Shown piece after piece: positions 22,302 through 29,754 of a stretch of 64,000 nt of DNA (position 1 is its first letter; each line of letters begins with the position of its first letter). Where the stretch lies: assembly GCF_030731085.1 (NCBI RefSeq), contig NZ_JASNFN010000027.1, forward strand, positions 5,762-69,761, read 5' to 3'. The notes beneath the pieces are model-generated. The model saw only the letters and a list, made by a program, of their open reading frames with translations, was not told where the DNA came from and did not search any database. Position numbers and translations under genes: made by a program. Source of the DNA: Blastococcus carthaginiensis (GTDB lineage Bacteria; Actinomycetota; Actinomycetes; Mycobacteriales; Geodermatophilaceae).

Positions 22302-22970
22302 ATGAGCGAGCGCGACGGCGTGGCCCGGCCGCCGGCCGGGGTGGGCCTGGAACAGCTGCGGTCGGCCGCGGCCGGGTGCCGGGCCTGCGAGCTGTGGCAG
22401 GACACCACCCAGACGGTGTTCGGGGAGGGACCCGAGACCGCCCGGGTGGTCTTCGTGGGCGAGCAGCCGGGCGACCAGGAGGACCGGAAGGGCGAGCCGT
22501 TCGTCGGCCCCGCGGGCCGGCTGCTGGACAAGGCCCTGACCGACGCCGGCATCGACCGGCGGGACAGCTACGTCACGAACTCGGTGAAGCACTTCTCGCA
22601 CACCGTGAAGGGCAAGCGGCGGATCCACCAGACGCCCCGGCCCGAGCACCTGCGGGCCTGCCGGCCGTGGCTGGAGGCGGAGTTCGCCGTCCTGCAGCCC
22701 GAGGTCGTCGTGGCCCTGGGCGCGACGGCGGCCAAGGGGCTGATCTCCCCGTCGTTCCGGATCACCCGCGACCACGGGCAGCTGCTCCCCTGGACCCCGC
22801 CCGGGGCACCGGCGCCGGCGGAGGACGACGACGAGGACGCGCCCCACCAGACCTGGATCCTCGCGACCACGCACCCCTCGGCGATCCTGCGCACGCCCGA
22901 CGAGGCGCGCGCCGCCGCCTACGACGCCCTGGTCGCCGACCTGCGCACCGTCGCCGGGGCGCTGGCCTGA
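22302..22970 (+). CDS. udgX: UdgX-type uracil-DNA glycosylase that crosslinks to uracil sites
   Basis: A 222-residue family-4-like uracil-DNA glycosylase. Motif A GEQPGDQEDRKGEPFVGPAG and motif B THPSAILR are intact, and the KRRIH loop diagnostic of UdgX is present with its His at residue 109, the residue that in Mycobacterium UdgX bonds covalently to the abasic sugar. Iron-sulfur ligands: Cys26, Cys29 and a later Cys (RACRPW); a His (VKHFS, residue 97) sits where other family-4 enzymes have the remaining Cys. ATG at 22302. Divergent from the ABC pair. No clear SOS box was seen upstream. Confidence 0.93.
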   Translation: MSERDGVARPPAGVGLEQLRSAAAGCRACELWQDTTQTVFGEGPETARVVFVGEQPGDQEDRKGEPFVGPAGRLLDKALTDAGIDRRDSYVTNSVKHFSHTVKGKRRIHQTPRPEHLRACRPWLEAEFAVLQPEVVVALGATAAKGLISPSFRITRDHGQLLPWTPPGAPAPAEDDDEDAPHQTWILATTHPSAILRTPDEARAAAYDALVADLRTVAGALA

Positions 22971-22985
22971 CCCGGGTGTTCGCTG

Positions 22986-25031
22986 TCAGACGACCGGCAT
23001 CGATCCGTCGTGGATCGTGCCGACCCGGTCGAGCAACTCGCTCATCTGCTCGCCGCCCATCGGCCGGGCGTAGTGGTAGCCCTGCGCGATGTCACAGCCG
23101 AGGTCGCGCAGCGCAGCCACGTGCTCGGCGCCCTCGACGCCCTCGGCGACCACGGTCAGCCCCAGGTTGTGGCCCAGGTCGACCGCGGTTCGCACCAGCA
23201 CGGCATCGTGGGCGGTCGAGATCATGCCCAGCACGAACGAGCGGTCGATCTTCAGCTCGTCGACCGGCAGCCGCCGCAGGTGCGCCATGGAGGTGTAGCC
23301 GGTGCCGAAGTCGTCGATCGACAGCTTCACGCCCAGGTCGTGCAGGCGCTGCAGGACCTCCATGGACCGGGCGGCGTCGCCCATGACCGCGCTCTCGGTC
23401 ACCTCGAGCCGCAGCAGCTCGGCCGGTACCCGGTGCGCGGTCAGCAGCCGCCGGACCAGTTCGGGCAGCCCCACGTCGAGCAGGCAGCGGGTGGACAGGT
23501 TCACCGCGACGGGGACGCCGTGGCCGGCGTCCATCCAGCAGCGCATCTGGGCAAGTGCCAGATCCAGCACGTGCTCGGTCAGCCGCAGGATGATGCCGGT
23601 GCCCTCGGCGGCCGGGATGAAGTCGTCGGGCGGGATGAGGCCGTGGACGGGATGGCGCCACCGCAGCAGCGCCTCCAGTCCCTCGATGCGCTCGCCGTCC
23701 AAGGTGTACTTGGGCTGGTAGTTCAGGAACAGCTCGCCGGCGCCCTCCAGCGCCCGCCTCAAGTCGCCCAGGACCGTCAGCCGCGACGGGGCGGTGACGT
23801 GCTCCTCGGGCTCGAAGATCACCGCGCCGGACTTGAACTCCTTGGCGACGTACATCGCGATGTCGGCGTTGCGCAGCAGCACCTCGGTGTCGGTGCCGTG
23901 CCACGGGGAGACGACGATGCCGATGCTGGCCTCCACGTCGACGGCCACGCCGTCGACGTCGAAGGGCCGGTGCAGCGCCTCGCGCAGCCGCTCGGCCACC
24001 TGCTCGGCCTCACCGGCCCCATCCACGAGGGGCAGCAGGACGGTGAACTCGTCCCCGCCGAGGCGGGCGACGGTGTCACCCTCCCGCAGCACCGACTCCA
24101 GTCGGGGCCCCACCTGGCAGAGCAACCTGTCACCGAAGGAGTGGCCGAGGGTGTCGTTGATCTCCTTGAAGCGGTCCAGATCGATCAGGAACAGGGCGAC
24201 TTCGCCGTCCGAGCGGCTGGCCGCGGCCAGGGCCTGGTCGAGACGGTCGCGCAGCAGCTCCCAGTTGGGCAGGCCGGTGAGGGCGTCGTGCGTGGCCTGG
24301 TGGCGGTCGCGCTCGGCGGAGCTCCGCAGGTCCTCGGTCTGGCGGCGCAGCTTCTTCGACGCCGACGCGATCAGGCGGAAGACGACGAGGTAGAAGACCG
24401 TCAGGGAGGCGACGAGGGCGATCGTCATGGTCCGCACGTCCGCTGCGACCGCGGCGGCGACGGGCGCGTAGGGCAGGTAGAGCTCGATCACCCCGTCCGG
24501 TGAGTCCGCACCGTCGTACTGCATCGGCACGTAGACCTCGAGCAGCTGGTGCGCGCCGTCCTCGCTCGTGGCGCTGTCGTCGGCGGAGTGCGCGAAGCCC
24601 GAGACGACGTAGCCGTCGAGCGCGGCGCCCAGCTCACCGGAACCCGATGTCTCGCCCACGAGCTCCGGGTTTTCGGAGTGGTAGACGATCGTGCGGTCGC
24701 GGTTGAAGATCTTGAGCTCGATCGGGTCGAACGCGGCGAGCGAGAGCCCCGCCGTGCCGAACTCCTCGGCGGCGTCGTCGAGGGCGTCCTCCACGTCCGC
24801 CAGGCGGTCGGCCTCGAAACCCTCGGCGAGGTCGGCGGGCGTGAACTGCGGCTGGAGCCCCAGTCGCACCGCCATCAGGGCCGCGTCCTCCGCCTGCTGG
24901 CGGGCGCGGTTCTCGATCGCCGTGCTCAGCACGGAGGAGAGCACCGCCCCCACCGCGAACGTGAGCAGCAGGCTGACCGCACCGAAGCGTGCGAGGAGGC
25001 TGGTGCCCCGTAGCCGGTGGAGAAGCCTCAT
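22986..25031 (-). CDS. Membrane-bound GGDEF-EAL cyclic-di-GMP enzyme
   Basis: 681 residues: transmembrane helix (about 13-35), an extracytoplasmic sensor of about 160 residues, a second helix (about 198-218), GGDEF domain with intact GGDEF at 325-329, and EAL domain with EAL at 453-455 plus DDFGTGYTSMAHL and VVAEGVEGAEHV. Both catalytic signatures look intact, so it may make and degrade c-di-GMP, with one activity usually dominant. ATG at 25031. It converges on udgX with 15 bp between stops. Confidence 0.93.
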   Translation of the reverse strand: MRLLHRLRGTSLLARFGAVSLLLTFAVGAVLSSVLSTAIENRARQQAEDAALMAVRLGLQPQFTPADLAEGFEADRLADVEDALDDAAEEFGTAGLSLAAFDPIELKIFNRDRTIVYHSENPELVGETSGSGELGAALDGYVVSGFAHSADDSATSEDGAHQLLEVYVPMQYDGADSPDGVIELYLPYAPVAAAVAADVRTMTIALVASLTVFYLVVFRLIASASKKLRRQTEDLRSSAERDRHQATHDALTGLPNWELLRDRLDQALAAASRSDGEVALFLIDLDRFKEINDTLGHSFGDRLLCQVGPRLESVLREGDTVARLGGDEFTVLLPLVDGAGEAEQVAERLREALHRPFDVDGVAVDVEASIGIVVSPWHGTDTEVLLRNADIAMYVAKEFKSGAVIFEPEEHVTAPSRLTVLGDLRRALEGAGELFLNYQPKYTLDGERIEGLEALLRWRHPVHGLIPPDDFIPAAEGTGIILRLTEHVLDLALAQMRCWMDAGHGVPVAVNLSTRCLLDVGLPELVRRLLTAHRVPAELLRLEVTESAVMGDAARSMEVLQRLHDLGVKLSIDDFGTGYTSMAHLRRLPVDELKIDRSFVLGMISTAHDAVLVRTAVDLGHNLGLTVVAEGVEGAEHVAALRDLGCDIAQGYHYARPMGGEQMSELLDRVGTIHDGSMPVV

Positions 25032-25283
25032 GCCACCGACGATCGGTTCACACGCCGCCGCGCTTGAGGCGTGCCTCACCTCGCCCCCCCACGGGGTGAG
25101 GGCGCAGGTCGGCGTTTCCGCTCACTCACCGCCGCGGACGACTGCGCCTCCCGCCGCTGCTCCGACTCTCACCCCATCCCGCTACTGGGGAGTAGGGCCG
25201 GGCAGGATCGGATATGAACGCCGGAGGTCCGGCCGGCCTCGCCACTCTCGGGGGCGGGCGAGCCCGGCCGGACACCCGGCGGG

Positions 25284-26609
25284 TCAGCCGGTCCGGTCGA
25301 CGGCCGACCGCGAGGCGCGGAACAGCCAGAACGAGGGCACCAGCAGCGCGACGGCGACCATCGCGAGCACCACCACGACGCCGCCGGAGACCATCGCGAA
25401 CGAGACGCCCGCGGCGCTGGCCAGGCCACCGGCGCGCAGGTCACCCAGCCGGGGGCCGCCGGTGACCACGACGATGAAGACGCCCTGCATGCGGCCGCGC
25501 ATCTCCTCGGGCGCCGCCGTCTGCAGCATCGCGCTGCGCAGCACCGCGCTCACCATGTCGCCCGCGCCCGCGACGGCCAGGCACAGGACCGCCAGCCACA
25601 GCGTCGGGGCGAGGCCGAAGCCGATGATCGCCACGCCCCACACCGCGATCGAGACGATCACCACCGCGCCCTGCCGGTCCACCTTCGACACCCAGCCCGA
25701 CGTCAGCCCCATCACCAGCGCGCCGATCGAGATGCCCGCGAACAGCCAGCCCAGGCTGTTGGGCGAGTCGGCGTACCGGGTCTCCGACAGCTCGGGGAAC
25801 ACCGCCTGCGGCCAGGCGAACAGCATCGCGATGATGTCGACGACGAAGGTCATGAGCAGCACGGGCTGGGTGCGCAGGAACGCGAAGCCCTCCCAGACCC
25901 CGTGCACGGCGGCACCCAGCCGCAGCTTCCCGGCGTCCCGTCCCGGCGGCAGCGGCGGCAGCCCGCGCAGCAGCACGGCGGCGACCACGAAACCGACGGC
26001 GTCGATGGCGTAGGCGGTGGACAGCGACCCGAGCCCGATCAGCAGCCCCGCGACCAGCGGGCCCACGATCACGCCGATCTGCCGGACGGTCATGGCGAGC
26101 GCGTTCGCGGCGGGGACGCCCGCCGTGCCGACCAGCGCGGGGATGACGGCGTAGCGCGTCGGCGAGTTGACCGCGGTGAAGGCGGAGACCGCGGCGGTCA
26201 GGACCCACAGCAGGACCAGGTTCCCGCCGCCGGGGAGCAGCGCCTGCGCCGCGAGCAGCGCGCTGGTCACCGCCGCACCGACCGAGGTGACCACCAGCAG
26301 CCGCCGGCGGTCCATGGCGTCCGCGATCGCGCCGCCGAGGAGCCCGAAGACGATGAGCGGGACCAGCGCGACGATCGACGTCACGCCGACCATGAACGAC
26401 GAGCCGGTCAGCAGGTAGACCTGGAAGGGGACGGCCACCAGCGTCATCTGCTGACCGATCGTGGTGGTGGCGATGCCCCAGAACAGCCGCCGGTAGCGGG
26501 GGTCGCGCAGCGGGGTGGTGTCGATCGCCCAGCCCCGCCGGCGCACCCGCTCGGGGACCGGCTCCTCGACCGGCGCCCCGCCTTCGAGCGGGTCGACCGG
26601 CTGGCTCAC
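25284..26609 (-). CDS. MFS transporter (EntS-like exporter)
   Basis: A 441-residue major facilitator with about twelve helices; residues 28-60 (DPRYRRLFWGIATTTIGQQM) and the loop DAMDRRRLLVVTS are typical of the MFS_3/EntS exporter group, linked to siderophores or drugs. GTG at 26609 overlaps the pdxH stop by four bases, so it is coupled to pdxH, an odd metabolic pairing. The 252 bp between this stop and the GGDEF-EAL gene start hold only a CCTCACC/GGTGAGG dyad near 25077. Confidence 0.88.
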   Translation of the reverse strand: MSQPVDPLEGGAPVEEPVPERVRRRGWAIDTTPLRDPRYRRLFWGIATTTIGQQMTLVAVPFQVYLLTGSSFMVGVTSIVALVPLIVFGLLGGAIADAMDRRRLLVVTSVGAAVTSALLAAQALLPGGGNLVLLWVLTAAVSAFTAVNSPTRYAVIPALVGTAGVPAANALAMTVRQIGVIVGPLVAGLLIGLGSLSTAYAIDAVGFVVAAVLLRGLPPLPPGRDAGKLRLGAAVHGVWEGFAFLRTQPVLLMTFVVDIIAMLFAWPQAVFPELSETRYADSPNSLGWLFAGISIGALVMGLTSGWVSKVDRQGAVVIVSIAVWGVAIIGFGLAPTLWLAVLCLAVAGAGDMVSAVLRSAMLQTAAPEEMRGRMQGVFIVVVTGGPRLGDLRAGGLASAAGVSFAMVSGGVVVVLAMVAVALLVPSFWLFRASRSAVDRTG

Positions 26610-27253
26610 GGCGCGAGCCGCTGGACGACCCAGCCGCCGCCTTCGGCGGTGTCGCGGACGAACCGCAGCCGGTCGTGCAGCCGGTCGGCCCCGCCCTGCC
26701 AGAACTCCACGCGCTCGGGCACCACCCGGTAGCCGCCCCACACCTCGGGGCGGGGCACCGGGCCCTCGGGCGTCTGCTCGTCCAGCAGCCGCACGCGCTC
26801 CTCGAGCTCCTGCCGGGAGTCGACGACGGTCGACTGCACCGAGGCGACCGCCGCCAGCTGCGAGCCGCGCGGCCGCGGGTCCCACAGCCCGTCGGACGCG
26901 GCGTCACCGATCCGCTCCACCCGCCCGGCCACCCGCACCTGCCGCTGCAGCGCGTGCCACGGGAACACGAGGGCGGCACGCGGGTTCACCGCCAGCTGCG
27001 CGCCCTTGGCCGAGGCGTAGCTGGTCCCGAAGACGATGCCGCCGGCGTCGTAGCCCTTCATGAGCACGATGCGGGCGTCCGGCGCCCCGTCGGCGTCGGC
27101 GGTCGCCACCACGACGGCGTTGGGCTCGGGGACCGACGCTGCGACGGCGTCGGTGAACCAGCGGTCGAACTGCTCGACCCAGGACGGGGCGAGCTCGTCC
27201 TCGCGCAGCCGCCCGAGGGTGTAGTCGTTGCGCATGCGGGTCAGGTCGGGCAC
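26606..27253 (-). CDS. pdxH: Pyridoxamine/pyridoxine 5'-phosphate oxidase
   Basis: A 215-residue FMN enzyme making pyridoxal 5'-phosphate. Recognised by MRNDYTLGRLREDELAPSWVEQF, ARIVLMKGYDAGGIVFGTSY, FPWHALQRQVRVAGRVERI (FMN and PLP contacts), and the C-terminal VEFWQGGADRLHDRLRF with WVVQRLAP. GTG at 27253 (VPDLTRM); ATG at 27235 is possible. PLP feeds SerC, encoded 1.4 kb away. Divergent from citrate synthase. Confidence 0.95.
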   Translation of the reverse strand: MPDLTRMRNDYTLGRLREDELAPSWVEQFDRWFTDAVAASVPEPNAVVVATADADGAPDARIVLMKGYDAGGIVFGTSYASAKGAQLAVNPRAALVFPWHALQRQVRVAGRVERIGDAASDGLWDPRPRGSQLAAVASVQSTVVDSRQELEERVRLLDEQTPEGPVPRPEVWGGYRVVPERVEFWQGGADRLHDRLRFVRDTAEGGGWVVQRLAP

Positions 27254-27406
27254 GCCGCCATGCTGACACCGGGGCCGCCGGACGGCTCGGGAGGGCGCCC
27301 GCACCGCCCCCCGTGTGCCGGGACGGGCCGGACGGCCTAGGGTCGGCAGGCAATCGTGCGCCGGTTCCTGCGCGCACGTGGGTCCGCGCGCAGAGGAGCT
27401 TGCGAG

Positions 27407-28528
27407 ATGGCCGACGACTTCGTACCCGGCCTCGAAGGCATCATCGCCTTCGAGACCGAGATCGCCGAACCGGACAAGGACGGCGGTGCGCTCCGCTACC
27501 GCGGGGTCGACATCGAGGACCTGGTCGGCAAGGTCACCTTCGGCAACGTCTGGGCACTGCTGGTCGACGGCAAGTTCGGTCCCGGGCTGCCGCCGGCGGA
27601 GCCGTTCCCCATCCCGGTGCACAGCGGCGACGTGCGCGTCGACGTCCAGGCCGCCCTGGCGATGCTGGCCCCGTTCTGGGGGTACCGCCCGCTGCTGGAC
27701 ATCAGCGCCGAGGAGGCGCGCGACCAGCTGGCCCGCGCCGCGGTCATGGCGCTGTCCTACGTCGCCCAGTCCGCCCGCGGCATCGGCGTCCCCGCCGTGC
27801 CGCAGAGCCGGATCGACGAGGCCGCGACCATCGTCGAGCGGTTCATGGTGCGCTGGCGCGGCGAGCCCGACCCCCGCCACGTGGCCGCGGTCGACGCCTA
27901 CTGGACCTCCGCCGCCGAGCACGGCATGAACGCCTCGACGTTCACCGCGCGCGTCATCGCCTCCACCGGTGCCGACGTCGCCGCCGCCATGTCCGGCGCG
28001 ATCGGCGCGATGTCCGGCCCGCTGCACGGCGGCGCCCCCTCCCGGGTGCTGCACATGCTCGACGACGTCGAGAAGACCGGGAACGCCGAGAAGTACGTGA
28101 AGGACCTGCTCGACCGCAAGGAGCGGTTGATGGGCTTCGGCCACCGGGTCTACCGCGCCGAGGACCCCCGCGCCCGCGTGCTCCGCCGCTCCGCCCAGGA
28201 GCTCGGCGCCCCGCGCTTCGAGGCCGCCCTCGCCCTGGAGAACGCCGCCCTCAAGGAGCTGCGCGAGCGGCGTCCCGACCGGCCGGTCGAGACAAACGTG
28301 GAGTTCTGGGCGGCCATCGTCCTGGACTTCGCCGAGGTCCCCAGCCACATGTTCACCTCGATGTTCACCTGCGCCCGCACCGCCGGCTGGTGCGCGCACA
28401 TCCTCGAGCAGAAGAACACCGGCCGCCTGGTGCGCCCCTCGGCCCGCTACATCGGGCCCGAGCCGCGCAAGCCCGAGGCCGTCGAGGGCTGGGACACCAT
28501 CAACACGAAGGCCGCCCAGCTGGCCTGA
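27407..28528 (+). CDS. citA: Citrate synthase (citrate synthase 2 type)
   Basis: A 373-residue citrate synthase forming citrate from oxaloacetate and acetyl-CoA. Active-site His in GPLHGGAPS and FGHRVYRAEDPRARVL, catalytic Asp in LDFAEVPSHMF. The short N-terminus fits the dimeric Gram-positive/citA class rather than hexameric GltA. ATG at 27407 has GAGGAG upstream. In Mycobacterium tuberculosis citA also lies close to serC, which supports the name. Confidence 0.95.
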   Translation: MADDFVPGLEGIIAFETEIAEPDKDGGALRYRGVDIEDLVGKVTFGNVWALLVDGKFGPGLPPAEPFPIPVHSGDVRVDVQAALAMLAPFWGYRPLLDISAEEARDQLARAAVMALSYVAQSARGIGVPAVPQSRIDEAATIVERFMVRWRGEPDPRHVAAVDAYWTSAAEHGMNASTFTARVIASTGADVAAAMSGAIGAMSGPLHGGAPSRVLHMLDDVEKTGNAEKYVKDLLDRKERLMGFGHRVYRAEDPRARVLRRSAQELGAPRFEAALALENAALKELRERRPDRPVETNVEFWAAIVLDFAEVPSHMFTSMFTCARTAGWCAHILEQKNTGRLVRPSARYIGPEPRKPEAVEGWDTINTKAAQLA

Positions 28529-28534
28529 GGCACG

Positions 28535-28578
28535 CCCGGCGCAGCCCCGTCGCACGTGCGCGGCGGGGCTGCGCCGGG
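28535..28578 (+). terminator. 15-bp stem terminator after citrate synthase
   Basis: CCCGGCGCAGCCCCG (28535-28549) and CGGGGCTGCGCCGGG (28564-28578) are perfect complements across a 14-base loop containing GCACGTGC. The hairpin starts 6 bp after the citrate synthase stop codon and 36 bp before serC. Confidence 0.7.
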
Positions 28579-28613
28579 GCTCCGTAGCGCACCGTCGAGA
28601 GGCCCTCCCCGGC

Positions 28614-29726
28614 ATGACCCCCACCATCCCCGCCGCGCTCCTCCCGGCCGACGGCCGGTTCGGGAGCGGGCCGTCCAAGGTGCGCCCCGAGGCCTTGCGC
28701 GCCCTGGCCGGCGCGGGAGCCGCGGTCATGGGCACCTCGCACCGCCAGGCACCGGTGAAGGCCCTGGTGCGCCGGATCCGGGAGGGGCTGACCCAGCTGT
28801 TCGACCTCCCCGACGGCTACGAGGTGGTGCTCGGCAACGGCGGGACGAACGCGTTCTGGGACGCCGCCCTGTTCGGCCTGATCCGCGACCGCGCCGCCCT
28901 CGGCAGCTACGGGGAGTTCTCCGCCAGGTTCGCCGCCGCGGCGCGGGACGCACCGTTCCTCGGGGAGCCGGTGGTCGTCACGGCCGAGCCCGGCTCGCTC
29001 GCGCTGCCGGCCGCCACCCGGGGCGTCGACGCCTACGCCTGGGTGCACAACGAGACCTCCACCGGGGTCATGGCCCCCATCTCGCGCCCCAGTGGCACCG
29101 AGGACGCCCTGGTGCTCGTCGACGCGACCTCCGGCGCCGGCGGCCTCCCGGTCGACGTCTCGCAGACCGACGTCTACTACTTCGCCCCGCAGAAGTCCTT
29201 CGCCTCCGACGGCGGGCTCTGGGTGGCGCTGATGTCGGCCGACGCGCTGCAGCGGATCGCCGAGCTCAAGGCCTCGGGCCGCTGGGTGCCCGCCTTCCTC
29301 GACCTGTCGATCGCCGTCGAGAACTCGGCGAGGGACCAGACGTACAACACCCCGGCCGTCGCCACGCTGTTCCTGCTGGCCGACCAGATCGACTGGCTGC
29401 TCTCCCTCGGGGGCCTGTCGGCCGCCGTCGAGCGCACCCGCGAGTCCTCGTCGCGGCTCTACGGCTGGGCGGAGCGGTCGGCGTACGCCACGCCCTTCGT
29501 CGCCGACCGGGAGCACCGCAGCTACGTCGTGGGCACCGTCGACTTCGCCGACTCCGTCGACGCCGCGGCGCTGGCGGCGACGCTGCGCGCCCACGGCATC
29601 GTCGACGTCGAGCCCTACCGCCGGCTCGGCCGCAACCAGCTGCGCGTCGGCATGTTCCCCGCGGTCGACCCGGACGACGTGCAGGCGCTGACGGCCTGCA
29701 TCGACTACGTGGTGGAGCGCCTGTAG
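28614..29726 (+). CDS. serC: Phosphoserine transaminase
   Basis: A 370-residue class-V PLP aminotransferase converting 3-phosphohydroxypyruvate to phosphoserine. FGSGPSKVRPEAL and MGTSHRQAPVK are the actinobacterial SerC start, ATSGAGGLPVDV holds a cofactor Asp/Ser area, and PQKSFASDGGL carries the Schiff-base Lys194. ATG at 28614. It is separated from citrate synthase by a strong hairpin and so is probably expressed from its own promoter. Confidence 0.95.
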   Translation: MTPTIPAALLPADGRFGSGPSKVRPEALRALAGAGAAVMGTSHRQAPVKALVRRIREGLTQLFDLPDGYEVVLGNGGTNAFWDAALFGLIRDRAALGSYGEFSARFAAAARDAPFLGEPVVVTAEPGSLALPAATRGVDAYAWVHNETSTGVMAPISRPSGTEDALVLVDATSGAGGLPVDVSQTDVYYFAPQKSFASDGGLWVALMSADALQRIAELKASGRWVPAFLDLSIAVENSARDQTYNTPAVATLFLLADQIDWLLSLGGLSAAVERTRESSSRLYGWAERSAYATPFVADREHRSYVVGTVDFADSVDAAALAATLRAHGIVDVEPYRRLGRNQLRVGMFPAVDPDDVQALTACIDYVVERL

Positions 29727-29754
29727 GGACGGCGCCCCTGGGCCCCTGCGGGGG

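Noticed and set aside
25032..25283. Riboswitch or small gene between the GGDEF-EAL and MFS genes
   Set aside because: Only a short CCTCACC/GGTGAGG dyad and GC-rich DNA are visible; a frame starting at 25214 has shadow composition.
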